DNA of 64,000 nt from Strigamia acuminata. Taxonomy: Eukaryota > Arthropoda > Chilopoda > Geophilomorpha > Linotaeniidae. The stretch is from NCBI GenBank assembly GCA_949358305.1, contig OX442315.1, positions 21,912,427-21,976,426 on the forward strand, written 5' to 3'. The translations under genes and the position numbers were made by a program. Below are positions 11,648 through 27,750 of the stretch, piece by piece. Under the pieces are notes generated by a model that was not told the DNA's origin, did no database searches, and was given only the letters and a program-made list of their open reading frames with translations. The number at the start of each line of letters is the position of its first letter. The stretch's first letter is position 1.

Positions 11648-13610
11648 ATGTTTTGTAAGTTTTTTTTTTGCGATTTAAATGTTTGGAAACTTGTTAATTA
11701 ATGTTTGGTTTTTTATTCTAATAGTCCTATTGAGGCGAATTGGTACCAGCTCATGTCTACAAGATATCACGAACAAACAGTGCTTTATCTCATTTAGGTG
11801 TACACAAACGATTTCTATCGAAGAAAAATGGGCTAAACTTAAAAATGACAGATATAAAAGCGATCAAAAGGTGACTATTGAAATGATAGGCATTGCTGCT
11901 AAATTTGTTAATTAATAATTTATTGGTTCTTACTTTTATTTTTATTTTAAAGGAAATATACAAACCAAAAGTTAAACGGAAAATGGTTGCAATGTTGATT
12001 GCATATTCTGGCGTAGGTTATTTTGGAATGCAACGGTGAATACATTTGAAGAAAAAAATAATTTATTGATTTTTTTTAAAATATTTTTTTATCCATTACA
12101 GGAGTTTGGTGAATAAAACTATAGAGGGGGATTTATTTCAGTCTTTTTTACAAGCTGAAGCAATTCTTCCAGAGCAATTTGAAAACCCACATTATTGCAG
12201 ATTTCAAAGATGCAGTCGAACGGACAAAGGAGTTTCTGCTCTCAAACAAATTGTGTCGCTTAGAATAGGATTAATTGATAATATGGTTGAAAAACTAAAT
12301 GAAAATTTACCAGAACAAATTCGCGTCGTAGGTAAGACAATTTATTGGTAATTTTTTTAATTTTTTTAAACTTTTTTTTTAAATTATAGGTTACAAAGCA
12401 GTTACAGCAGGGTTTGATTCTCAGAAACAATGTGATGCCAGAACATACAGTTATACACTTCCAACGTTTGCATTTGCACATTATACTGAAGTAAAATAGG
12501 AAAACCAAACTGCTGTACCGCCTCGTTTTGCCGCCTCTGTGTAATGGAGCTAAAACAAAAATAAACCAAGTAAAATGAATTACGGCGGCGACAAAACGAT
12601 GGTAACAGTATTTACTATAAACGATAAAATAATACACAATAAATATTATTAATAATACTTTGAAGGTAACACATGAAGGTTATCGTGCTTCTGAATCAGT
12701 AATTAGATCCGTAAATCAATTTTTAAGCCAGTACAAGGGCAGCCATCATTTTTACAACTTTACAGCTAAAAAGTAATTTAGTTTTAAATTTTAAATCAGA
12801 AATGAATACTTAATTTGAATTCATTTAACTTTAGATCTGCGGATGAACATAGTTGCTGGCGCATGATTATGGAATGTGAAGTATAATTCAAACTATTCAT
12901 TAAAAGAGAAAAAAAAATAACATAACTTTTATTTTAGTGCAGTCAGCCATTTGTAAGGGATGGAATTGAGTTTGTTGTCATCAAACTTAAAGGGAATAGT
13001 TTTATGTATCATCAAATTCGAAAAATGATAGGACTTATGATCGCAATGATCCGAGGATTTTGTCCTGCAGATACATTGACCAAAGCATGGAGTAAAAATA
13101 AAATTGATATCCCAATTGCACCGGCACCGGGGCTGATGCTAGAAGAAGTAACAAATTCACTAATGAAGTCACTTAGCGTAATGAAATCTCAAATTTAATG
13201 GTTTTTCATTAAAGATTCATTACGATCATTATAATAAATGGTTCGGGGATGATGGAGTTCATGAAGCATTAGTTTGGGATGAATTTAACGACGAAATCTC
13301 AAAATTCAGAGAAAAATTTATAATTCCAACTTTAGTCAACGCAGAAAAAAATGAAAAATCGTATCCTTTTTGTCTGTGAAAATTTTTGAAGTATTTTTGA
13401 CGGTTTTTAACCTTAATTTAGACATTTAGAATGCTGAAATGGTTGTGCACGTTGCATTACCATTCCTACGATTTCATAGATCCAACTGTACATGTAGATG
13501 GAACAAGGTGTCGTAACTTAAGTGTTGAAGGACTGCGTAGAACCAAAATGAGAAATGAAGATGTCTGTATTAATATTTTTTTTTTACAATTTCAAACAAA
13601 TATTAAATGA
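11648..13610 (+). CDS. PUS1: tRNA pseudouridine synthase 1-like, tandem copy 1
   Basis: This is a TruA-family enzyme that converts uridine to pseudouridine in tRNA. The proposed start is a 7-base exon, ATGTTTT (11648-11654), spliced to 11725 to read [16 protein letters not shown], a plausible mitochondrial presequence. Family motifs follow: [11 protein letters not shown], the catalytic-Asp motif [27 protein letters not shown] and [11 protein letters not shown]. Exon joints match those of copy 2 one for one. An apparent stop after HYTEVK near 12497 falls inside an intron, so it does not break the gene. Compared with copy 2 it lacks the Lys/Arg nuclear-type signal near the N-terminus and the acidic tail. 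It ends at TGA 13608-13610. The last intron looks U12-type. Confidence 0.85.
13361..13429 (+). other. Putative U12-type intron in PUS1 copy 1
   Basis: The donor reads GTATCCTTTT, matching the U12 consensus GTATCCTTT. AACCTTAATTT near 13409-13419 resembles the U12 branch site, with its branch A at 13416, 13 bases before the closing AG at 13429. That spacing is typical of the minor spliceosome. The reading frame joins as KS|MLKWL across it. Confidence 0.75.
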
Positions 13611-13840
13611 AAAAAATTTTTTATTAAAGAATAAAAAATATAAAACAATTTTTAGCAGAATTGATAATTTTTGCTCATTGTCACGATTGGTATATAATAA
13701 TTCAACGACAGCGAGCCCTGAGTGCTCAAATCTCGTCTGCTTTAACCACCAACTGGTGGAATACCAGTGAAGACTACTGCCCTCTTGGGTTGTTTTGTGG
13801 TAATAACGATTAATGAAGAACAAATCTTCTATTGGCCCGT

Positions 13841-15938
13841 ATGCAATGCGAGGGTAAGGTACTCAGCCACTTTTCTTCCACGTGTTGTTTACGTTAACAA
13901 ACCTAATGCTTTGTAATTTACGCGTGAATCACATAGTTACCAAGATTTCAAAATCTGGTTTTATTTGTAATAGTATTAGCGGTGTTCAGACGATTTGCTA
14001 CAAGTTTTCATGACATAGGCCTACTTGGGTTGACAAAAAGGTCACTTTCATCTGCTACTATGAGTTCAGAACCAGACATAAACGCAGCTGTGCCATCGAA
14101 ACGTGAGAATGATTCCAGCACGAATGAAGAAAACGCAGCGAAGCGAATTAAACTTGACGTAAACAATAGTGGGGATCATCCGAAGGTACCAAAACTATCA
14201 ACAAAAGCCGCATTACAAGATGATTAACTTTGTTTGTATTCGTTTTAGGATGGAGACAAACACGAAGTTAAAGAAACAAGAGTTAAACGAAAAATGGTTG
14301 CTTTGTTAATGGCTTATTCTGGTCAAGGATATTTAGGAATGCAGAGGTTAATTTCGGTGAACGTCCACGTTGTTTACAGGTGTAATTAAATGTTTATATT
14401 AAATTTACAGGAACCACGGAGTGAAGACTATCGAAGACGATTTGTTACAATCTCTTTTGAAAGCTGGAGCAATTTACCCTGACCAATACCAAACACCGCA
14501 GTATTGTCGATTTCAAAGATCGTGTCGAACTGACAAAGGTGTGTCTGCTGCTAGGCAAATTGTCTCACTCAAATCAGCATTGATCGACAACTTGGTGGAA
14601 AAGATTAACGAGAATTTGCCTGAACAAATACGTGTGCTGGGTAAGAATATTTTTATCGCGTATGAATTTGTTTTATATTTATTTAATTCTTGTACACCTT
14701 AGGTTGCAAAAGAGTTACTGGAAACTTCAATTGTAAAACAGCATGCGATGCTAGAACGTATTCTTACACACTTCCTACATTTGCATTTGCACCCATAGAA
14801 GAAGTAAAATTGCCGTAATAAAAGCGTTTAAGTACTGTGATCTAACTGATAGTGTTTTTCAAGGAAACCAATGAGAACTACCGCGTATCTGAATCAGTAA
14901 TTACTTCGGTGAACGAAATTTTAAGCCAGTATAAGGGCTCGCATTATTTTCACAATTTTACTGCTGGAAGGTAAGTTTGATTAGCATCCGTACATACTCA
15001 TTACATAGCCGTCACGTAGGCTTTAACCAAGAACGTGCAAAAAGCATAAAACAACTCTACACTTTAGGTCAGCTGATGATGCTAGTTGCCAGCGTTATAT
15101 TATGGAATTTAAAGTAAGAAAAAATTAGCCTTAAATTTCAGTTTTATTAATGTTATAGTTTTTTTTTTTAGTGTGGAAAACCGTTTGTACAGGATGGAAT
15201 TGAGTTGGCAGTAATTACGGTAAAGGGACAAAGTTTTATGTTGCATCAAATTCGGAAAATGGTAGGACTAGCGATCGCAATTGTTCGAGGACATTGTCTG
15301 GCAGATACTCTGACTAAAGCGTGGTGTTCATGGAGAATTGATATACCAATTGCACCAGGTTTGGGTCTGGTGCTGGAAGAGGTAAATAGATTGTAAATAG
15401 GTTATATTGAAGTGACATTATATAAAAATATTGAATATTATTTTACAGGTTCATTATGATTATTATAATAAACGTTACGGGGGTGATGGATTGCACGAAT
15501 CATTAGTTTGGGACGAATTTAGCGAGGAAATCATGAAATTTAAAAATAAATTTATATTTCCAACTATTGTTAAGACTGAAAAAAACGAGAAATCGTAGGT
15601 TTTTTTTTGTTTTAATTTAAATTTCTTTATAATTTTTGTTGTCTTTAATTATCATTTTAAGTATGCTGAACTGGTTGTCTACACTCAACATGCATACGTA
15701 CGACTTGAGGGATCCTTCAGCACCAAAAACCTTAAATACTATAGGAAAAGTGTACTACTCATTGAAACAAAAAGAGGTATGTTTTAAGCAGTGAATTTTT
15801 AAAGAGGATTTATTACATACCGGTATTTGTTTTTCTCACGTACAGCAAGATGATTTGAAAAAGAATAATGAACAAGCAAATGAGTCTACTTCGACGTCTA
15901 TTGAAGAAGCAACAGAAATCGATTCCATTGTAACATAA
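13841..15938 (+). CDS. PUS1: tRNA pseudouridine synthase 1, tandem copy 2
   Basis: This is the second tandem PUS1-type gene, with the same exon plan as copy 1. A short first exon ATGCAATGCGAGG (13841-13853) splices to 13980 to give [16 protein letters not shown], an Arg/Ser-rich presequence; an internal ATG at 14060 would give a shorter form starting [11 protein letters not shown]. The N-terminal region includes AAKRIKLD, a likely nuclear signal. Motifs are [23 protein letters not shown] (catalytic Asp), [33 protein letters not shown] and [10 protein letters not shown]. The C-terminal tail is acidic and ends [11 protein letters not shown]. It is closer than copy 1 to PUS1 enzymes I know. Two starts could supply mitochondrial and nuclear forms, as in human PUS1; that is inference. 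Confidence 0.92.
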
Positions 15939-16099
15939 ATGATTTTTGTATGTAACTATTAAAAAAAAAACAAATAAGTTTACAATATTTAATTCTCTTT
16001 AATCAACAAATGAAAAAAAGCTGTTACATGGCTTCAGGTTTGACATGTTAAACCGGAACCCACTGGTTAATTGATTTTCTTTTTCTTTCTTAAAATAAG
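15939..16099. other. 3' end of PUS1 copy 2 meeting the CtBP 3' UTR
   Basis: This short A+T-rich stretch lies between the PUS1 copy 2 stop and the likely CtBP poly(A) signal. No gene is seen. Confidence 0.4.
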
Positions 16100-19000
16100 C
16101 ACACTTTTATTCATAGCAGCTTTTATTTCAAATTTTATCACTGGAAGATCAGAGCTACAGTCAGTTTTTTTTATTCTACGCAATTTTGGATGATAAACGG
16201 CTAAAATCTACAAAACGGGATACAAAGTTAGCACAATGGGGGAAGGGGGCTTGGGATAAGGGAAGGGCAGGTTGAACTATCAACACTCTTCACACAAAGA
16301 TGATGGCTATGAATTGTTTTTGCAACTGATTGGATGCAGTCAGGCTGCATGGCTGGAGGTAGGTAATGAGGAGAAACAATTTGTATCTAATTGTTAGTGC
16401 ATATCGTATTGTTCAAATGGCTACTTTCACTTTCAAACATTAATGTGAAAGAAAAAAAAACTGTACAATAAATCAGATATAAAGTGTCTCTCCCGTCATA
16501 CCAGTCGTACATGTAATATTTTAAACTAACAAGCATGGTTGGGTCACAATTCGTGTTATGACAAAAATAGTACGGCATAGTAACAGATAATCATCACCTG
16601 ACTGCATTCAACAATGTACACAAAATGTTTCTTCCCTTTTTTAAGTTTTCAAGTAAGAAACATTTGACAAAATCTGGAAGAAATTGATGACGAGGAACCA
16701 CAAACAAATCTCAGTTCCTATAAAGTGTATTCACAAAACCTTTTTTTTTTTTCTATATTTTTATTTATTTATTATTCAGCCGTAAAATGATAGTGAAAAG
16801 CACAGAATATTGTTTAAAAGACCTATTCTTTCCCCCATTTCGCTCTGAATGGCACCAATCTCCGGTATAAAAAGTGAAATAATTCCTCCAGACATGCAGC
16901 AATTGAATAGAGTATTACTTAAGTTTAAAATAATGAACAAAAGTTAAAAAACAGGAAACTTCTAAAAGCAAAAAATGAAAACAATTACTTTGAAACAAAA
17001 ACAGCCAATTTGTTTTTCCCCCCAAAATTAATTTTGAGATAGTTGCAGAAATTAAAAAACTAAAAAATAATAATAATAATAACTGATAAAATTAAAATCA
17101 ATTATTCAACCAAACTCTTTTACTACATAAGAACAGATATTGTATTAAAACTATAATAGTATAAACCAGATTGAACACAAAACACTTCCCCCTAAAGTAC
17201 ACGCATTTCCTTTCAAAGCAAACAATTCCCAATACATCGGTTAAAAACAAATCACCTAAGTAGGAAATTACCCAGTCATATACAATCTGCTAAAAAATAA
17301 AATAAAACAAAACGAAGAACTACAAATGTGATGTTCACAGAACAATTTCCTTTTTCCCTTTTAAACTTGAGCCCAAAAAACAAATAATAGTGACAGATTG
17401 GGCCCGCTGTTGGCAACAAAAAATTAAAAACAAAAAAACAAAAATTAAAAACATCAAACAAAAACAAAAAAAAAATTAAAAATTACAGAAAGAAAAAATA
17501 AACGCATTTCTTCTTTTATAATTTATAATTATAGCGCAACCATCCCAAATCACAATTTCCAAAGAGCAAAAAATAAAAACTTTAGAAGAAAAGGAAAAAA
17601 ATTTACAAATTGAAAAAAGTCCAGGTTGCATTGAAGTTTTTTCTTTCGTCGTCTAAATAGAAAATTGATAAAACGAATAGTGCTTTACCAGGTATAATAA
17701 TTGTGCACCTTTTTTTTACCGTATTTAGTTTGTCACCAAGAAGAGTTTCATATGCCAATTTAATTTTTCTCGCAATAAAAAAAAAGAAAGAAAAAGAAAG
17801 AGAAGAAAAATCACTACATAAAATGGCACTTCGCTTTTGGGTTGTTTTTCCTTTCCTTATTTTTCTTTCCTTTCTTTTATTTGCGATAATAAACTAATAC
17901 TTTTCTAATCAGCCTCTTTTTGGTTCGTTTGATTTTCTAGGTTATTTCCCTGGGGTGCACTTTGATTTTCAAAGGTAAAAAAAAGGTTTTACAAATCGAT
18001 TTTTCAAGATAACTAACTTTGACTAAACAATTAAATAATCTTCAAATTAATAATTCAATTTTTCTCTCTCCCTCTCTATTTTTTTTTTGTATTTTTCTTA
18101 CACGTTTCATTTTATAAAATGAATTACATCTCTCTTTAAACTCTTCTTCCACTGATGAAATATGTCAAAAAATGTATATATTGACAATGGATTTTGCATG
18201 ATACCGGCCAGAAACCTGAGCCTAAAGAAAATCTGGACAGAAAAAAACTAAACAAAAAACCAAACAAAATCAAAATTAAAAATAAAAAATAAAAAAAAAA
18301 TAAAAAAAAGGAAGAGAAATTTGAAAGTCCAGAAAATTCAAATTTTCACCTTCCTCCTCGAACTTTGACTTATATATACCAACAAAAAATTGATTTTAGC
18401 AGTGAAACATCACAATTTCAACGACTTATTACCATTCCGTACACTTCCATCTGCTTGACCTTCTCAAATCAATCATTCCATTTAGGCTATGATTATTAAC
18501 ACAACATCAAAGCACATAATAGTTATTTACCATGGCCATTTAAGTAACTTGGAAGGGGACAATTTTCATCGAGACTAACACGAATCCAGTAAAACAAACA
18601 AATTAAAAAATGGAATGATTTTCTGAGCAAGATATGTTTCAGATATATAAGATAATATTTAGAATCTGATTGCGAAAACTAATGATTTTTTTTTTCTCTT
18701 TTCATTTATTTTATTTTGTTAAATTACCTTCATCTACTTTGGGTAGAAAAATGTCAACATTTTTTCTCAGAAAAATAGACTGTATGCACTACGATTTGTA
18801 AAGGTTTGAAAGGGAATAAAATTGGTACATGGACAGATGAATGCTGTACGTGTAATTAATAAATCATGCAACTGACTAAAATAAATCGCTCACCAAAACA
18901 TGTTAATTGTCTAAGATTATTTAATCTATAATGCACAAACAGAAAGAAAGCCATGAACACACGTGTGTCTTAAATGCTGGTTGAAGCAAACTGACTAATA

Positions 19001-20180
19001 TTTAACCCCGCCTCTATGAAAAATAAGAAAAACCAATAACAAAAAAATGCACACAAAATTGTACAAATTTCTAAAAACAAGCCAAAATGAAAATTAAACA
19101 ACAACAATTATTAGAAATCAATTTTTTGGTAAAAAATACGTGTCTGAACCGTTGTTTTCTAACTACAAGAGGCCGAGTTTGGAACATTTTCATATCTTCC
19201 GAGTCGTTTTTTTGTCGTCCGTTCGTTTCCTACGCTGGTAAGGAGGGGCACTGATCACGTGGTGCTCACAAAATCATAAAATGCACAAAAAAAAGCAAAA
19301 AAAAAAAATAATAAACAAAAATGATGAGTCGAAATGTTAATTTGATTTTCTAAATTTCCTAAGTCGGAAATTCCTTTCCTCTACAGTCACCTCACAATCA
19401 CTTTCCACAGCAGTTGCGTATTCACAAACAACCTTAAGTGATTTCTTAATGCACAATTACATTTTTTCTGTTTTAAATGCAGTGAATGAACTCTTATTTT
19501 TCTCTTCTTCTTCTTCTTCCGAAATTATTCCGAATACACTTGTTTTCAGTGGTTCATCTCTGCTTTTTCTTCTCTTCAATGAAAAATGTTTTACCCGATG
19601 CAATACTTGACGGAAGGAAACAAAAAAATATTCAACTTTTTTTCCTTTTCTCTCACTGCCAATAAATTTCTTTTCACTTTTTTCTTCTTCACAAGTCAAA
19701 ACTTCTTATAAACTACCTACACACAAATTTAAAACAAAAAAAAAAACACAAAAAAAATTTTAAAAAACCAAAAGAAAACAAAAAAAAAACCAAAACTTCT
19801 AAAAACTCTCTAAGGCCAAAGTTGACAATTTTCTGGATGGACATCACGCACAGCTGCGTTGCGATTTTTATTTATCTTTTTTTTTTTTTCGATTTTATAT
19901 TTGTTATATGCTTTTTTTTTTCTTCAATTTTTTGTTTACTTTTTTTGTTTTCGATTTTCTTTTGCTGTAATGTGAAGCTTGTAGTGCACCAACAACATAA
20001 GAGGACAGAAAGATGTAACGATTATGTCTATTTTTTTCCCATTAATTCTCTTCTTTCTCTAGTTTTTTCTTTTTGCTCAGTGTAATACTGTTGATCGTGA
20101 GGCCAGAACAAGGCTTATATTACGAAAGGAAGGAAATTTTTGAATGGGGGCCAGGAATGCATATAAAAAGGGTTAAGGAG
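16100..20180 (-). other. Likely CtBP 3' UTR, about 4 kb
   Basis: Over 4 kb lie between the CtBP stop (20181-20183) and the next gene. The stretch is A+T-rich with many A and T tracts and has no supported open frame on either strand. On the minus strand an AATAAA lies at 16106-16111 (TTTATT on the plus strand), near the far end. I infer one long CtBP 3' UTR, as is common for this gene; a separate non-coding transcript is possible. Confidence 0.55.
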
Positions 20181-22864
<2,684 letters not shown>

Positions 22865-23135
22865 ATGTGACCGCGAAGCTCCGAGAGGGAGTTCCACAGA
22901 AACTGAAGAATCCACCGTGAATATTTAAGTTCAAAACAAAACTTCAATTCCTCTTCCCCCTCTAGTTAAGGGTCCTGTTGAGTCGAGATTAAACAAGATC
23001 CGCTATTGTGTGTCACCTAACAAAATAAAAAAAATTAATTTAAATTAAAAAATTTAAAATTAAACTTAAATTGTGCTAAAATTTTGAAATATATTTATAT
23101 AAATTTATATTGACAGTTGAACTCGGAGTTAGTTT

Positions 23136-23159
23136 AAAAAAAAAAAAAAAAAAAAAAAA
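23136..23159. repeat. Poly(A) tract
   Basis: A run of 24 consecutive A in the CtBP 5' intron region. No retroposon body is recognisable beside it. Confidence 0.9.
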
Positions 23160-24221
23160 TCTAAAACAAATGAACTCTGATCCATTGGACCTTGACACTG
23201 TAGCAACTATCATGCACTTATGTAAACATTTAAACCAGTGACTGTGACAAAATAATCCATTTTTAAAACCCGACTCCCTTTTATTCCTGAACTGCTGGCG
23301 AGTTTATTATTAAATACAGCAATTTGTTCTTTCTTTCTTTCTTTCCTCTCCGTCTAGCCAACACGTCAATAGTCATCATACATGCACGGCAACTCGCCCA
23401 TTCAAGTGCTGCTCAACTTGAATCAATTCCAAAAAGAAGGCGCGAGATCGTAAGCGGCAGAGTTCAATTCCGCCATGCCATCAACAGATTTTTACTTCTT
23501 TTCCGAGCAAAAAAAAGAAGGAAAAAAAAACACAAACCCACCCATTTATCTATGTAAATGCTGACTCGACGAAGCACCCAAAACGAGACGCGCGAAGGTA
23601 CAATATATATTTTTAGCTTAAAACACAAACATCTCTTGTTATTGCCTCATTTCTAATATGAATATGAGTCTAACGTCCCCATTTCGAGCCAAAAGTTTTA
23701 AATATTCAATTTTATTTTTTCTTAAAATGACAATTTGTGTTTATTCCCTTCGTGAAAAGCGACATTTAAACCCAATTGAATCGAAATGCTTAGCAAACAA
23801 CCCTAAACGAAACTTTAAACTCGACAACAAATCAAATTTAAAGATGTCGGTTCGATTACGCGACTGCGACTCGAAATCAAATCAAACGATGAAAATAATA
23901 AAAAGAAAAAGAGGAAAAAGAAAAGAAAAAGTCTGATGAAATAACATAATCCACATCCTTCTAGCAGATGTAAGGCATAATCATAAACTGAGTAATAAAA
24001 TCCCAGTCAATTTTGATGAGCTGGTGGTTATTGTGTCGCTTATTATCGATCCAGCAGGAAGCAATGAGCAAACTCAAACTCAAATCCATATCCCGATGAT
24101 TAAAAAGCGTAAATCTAAAAACAAATCTTTTTAAATCATCTTTTCCTACGACTTTTCATTCAACTCAAGTAGGACACAATAAAAAACAACACAATAGAAG
24201 CAAGAAGAATATAAAACAGCA

Positions 24222-24345
24222 CAGAGAGAAGAGCGAGAGAGAACGAGAGAGAGAGAAAGAGAAAAAGAGACTGGTTATTATTTTTCGTCAAAACAAAAGA
24301 AAAGCACAAAGCGCCACCCTCTTTCTTTCTTTCTTTCTTTCTTTA
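24222..24345. repeat. GA-rich stretch and (TTTC)n microsatellite
   Basis: A purine run of GAGA and GAAA units lies at about 24222-24271. A clean CTTT repeat follows at about 24320-24343. GA runs of this kind can bind GAGA factor in arthropods, but nothing here proves a function. Confidence 0.8.
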
Positions 24346-27300
24346 TTTCACTCGCTCGTGGTGAGAGAAGTAAAGTAACAAGAAAATGAGATCACGTAAA
24401 AATACTCTCACGTTAAATAAGTAGGTTTCGGCTACCTGACACTCAACCGGGGCCTTTCCTTTAAGACAGCTACTGAGTTGGAACCGCCTCACGCCCGAGA
24501 TTACAGGTTTCTTCTCAACAGCTCGCTCGAGAAGATGATGACGACGACAATGCAATTGTAAGCGTACTTGTAGCGTGTTGTTTTCGGAGGACGGCTCTCG
24601 GTATTTGGAGCGTAACTTGGCGTAGTTTTTAGCAAAGCCGCATGTTCTTGGCATAATGCACCATTAGTCTCGTAGAAATGAAGTCGCAATTTTCCTTCGG
24701 ATCTGAAAAAAAATCAACGAAAGCTCAATTCATCTCTCCAATAATTAAATTCATCTAGAAAAATATATTTATCTACAATTTTTTCTTTCTTAAAAAATAA
24801 AATAAATAAATAAACAAATAAATCTAGTTGGTGTCACCATTGAATTGACTAAAGCAAAGCGAGTTAAAGCGACACGACTCATTGCTCAGGGTCAACACAC
24901 TCGAATCAAACTACCTCTTTCGATTATATTCGGATTATGTACAAACCTATAAATAAAACTAATTTACACATTGCATTATCTGGTTTCAATTACATTGCAG
25001 CGTTATTGGTTTCAAATAAAACAAAATGGCAGCTGCATATCGCTAATGTTATCATAGTGGAAAGACAATACTTAAATCCATTTCCTAGTGACACTAATTA
25101 TTTTTTTACTCTGTGACATAAATATCAAACTCGTTACAGGTGAAATGAGAGAAGAATAAAAAAATATATACATTCACGCTCGTTAATTCCACACTTCAAT
25201 TATTCACATCCCCTCGTCGGTTTTAATCGAAATCGGCACAAAACAATTTCAAATTTCAAAATAAAAAAAAATAAAAAAATGTTTTCCTTCAAATTAAATT
25301 ACCCCGGTGAATATTTCGCATAGTTTTAACAAGTAGACAACGTCTAGTGAAACATTTCTGTGTAAAGTGGTTCACCTTGACCTCCCTCAAGATCCTCACA
25401 TCACTACGACGACCAAAAGGGAAGAAAAAGTCGACAACTATCCCCCCCAACCCGACCAGAAAAAGCGAAAAAAAAAATTTCAAAAAATTCTCATCTCCAG
25501 ACCCATTCTATGATTCTATCAATAAATGTGCGCCAAGCCAGCCACGGATTCAGTGTCATGTCGCATCATAACAACCAACCACCACCGTCGGCTGAGATGG
25601 GTGACTCCTAGGCCAATGACCACCACTACACGCTGATAAACGCCCCGCATCTTAACCCTTTTACATTCGCTTCTACCAAATTTTTATTTTTCATTTTTCC
25701 ACCATTAAATAAAAATTAAACAACTTTTAATTACGGTTCTACTTGACCTATTTGCAACCCTTGTAAAACTTTATCCATTTAATTCGCTCGCTAGTAGGTC
25801 ATCCATTTTACCTAACCCTTTATTTAAAAAAAAAAAAAGATGAAAAAAAAAAAACTTTCTTCGATCGTAAAATCGTTTTGTACATAAAAAGACGAACAGA
25901 AAAAAACGAAACTAAATAAAACTTATTCCCATCAAAACCATTACCACAAATCAAATTGTGCACAACTTGTTACCTACGTACTATTTTGTTCGAATGTTGC
26001 AGTAGCAATAACTTTAGTTTCCAAATGCATGAATCCCCCAACACCCCCATTGAAAACCGGTTTTTTCTTTGGCCTACCAACGCGTCACTACATGTGGTCA
26101 TCATTCACTTCAACATGCAAACGCCATGATTGGAAATAAAGAATTTTTCACAAAAAAAAATAAAAAAAATTAAAATTTCATTTTTACTCATAAAATAAAA
26201 CGAAAATAAATGCTCAAAAAACAAAATAAAGGTTCCTCGAACAATTTATTTTTATAAAAAGTCATTTCCCCTCCGCTATAATGATTGTAATCATTTACTT
26301 TGCAGCCATTTAGGAAAGGTATAGGAGCTAAGTTTATCCACTTAACTTGATTCGCATGGATTTCAAGGGAAAAACACGGGGAAGGATTCACTCAAATCAA
26401 TACGACTCAGCTTTACACAGAGTATCTTTTTGTTAAATGTTTTTGGTAAACATGTAATAAATCACTTTCCAGACCTCAATTATTTCCACAACCGGAATAA
26501 TCAAATTAAACTAAATTAAATCGAAAAAGAAAAGAATAAACAAAACAAAACAGAAAAAAACCAAATAAATAAACACCAACAAATTGGTGAATTCTTAAAT
26601 AACATTTTTCACATGCATCAAGGTTCTTCCCTTTTCCCACAATTTCAAAATTACAATTTGTCATGAACGTGCAAAAGGTCACGTGTAATTCCAAAAAAAA
26701 AAAATCCTACCTCAAATGAAATTTAAAAAAAAAAAAAAATTTATCTTTTTTTTGACTTTTAAATGATTAAACCAAATATATCTTACAGATCAAACTACCA
26801 TTAATATTTACAGTTACTTTACCCAATGATATCTTATCTATTTGAGTAACAATAACGTTTCATTAAAAAATATACTTAAAAAATATATATATTAAAAAAA
26901 ATAGTTTTGTTTTCAAGAACAGGAAATTTTCAAATTTCCTTTCTCCTAAAAACGCGCGATTACTTAGATAAAAAACATTTAATTCCTATCAACTGACTGT
27001 ATATGGACTAGGGTATTTTCTTATCAGTATTTTGCTTTTACGTGCCATAGTCTCATGATGCAAATTGTGCAAATTGCCTTGTTTACCCTTTCACTCAGCA
27101 GATCACTGATAAACGATCTGTAGCACGCTCCTACGTTTTTAACACTTGCAAATTATTTGCAAAAATACTTTCACCAACTTTGCTACTTAATTCCACCCAC
27201 ATAACCCAATTTGAACATTCAAAAAATATATTTTTCCTTTCTTTCCAGCTTGCCATTAATTTTTAGAAACCTAAATCACCTTTGAAATGTTTCATAACAA

Positions 27301-27721
27301 TTTGTATGAAATTTGGCTTCGTTCTTGTTTCCTTATTTTCTGAATAAACTTGTTTTTTCTTTAAAATTTCTATTTAGTTGTTGCCTATTATGTTGCATAA
27401 TTTATTTAACAGATAAATTTAAACTTCCTTAAATACCATTTTCAACTGCTGCAACTTAACATTTTAAATCGCCAAGTCGTATAATTCACCGGGATAATTT
27501 TCTCCTTCATTTAAATACAATTTTTCCTACCAATTTTCCACACTTGACAAAATGCTAAAAAACATTCGCATATTTCCATGCCGGCATCATTACCAAACTT
27601 TTCGATTCTGATTAATTTAGCAAACACCCAATTCCGCCTCGAAAAGAGCAACGAACTGCAAATTGACCTCACTCCCCCGAAATAATAAAAAGAAAAAGAA
27701 AAGAGACGAACGATAAAAAAT

Positions 27722-27750
27722 GAAAAAGAAAAAGAAAAAGAAAAAGAAAT
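27722..27750. repeat. (GAAAAA)n short tandem repeat
   Basis: Four to five GAAAAA units lie in the CtBP 5' intron region. Confidence 0.85.

Noticed and set aside
12481-12663. Apparent stop codon in PUS1 copy 1 suggesting a pseudogene
   Set aside because: The stop lies inside an intron that starts at GTAAAA, at the same position as in copy 2; splicing restores the frame.
24343-24702. Minus-strand open frame framed by an acceptor and a donor
   Set aside because: Its phase does not join CtBP exon 2 without a stop and the peptide is not recognisable; at most it is an untranslated exon.
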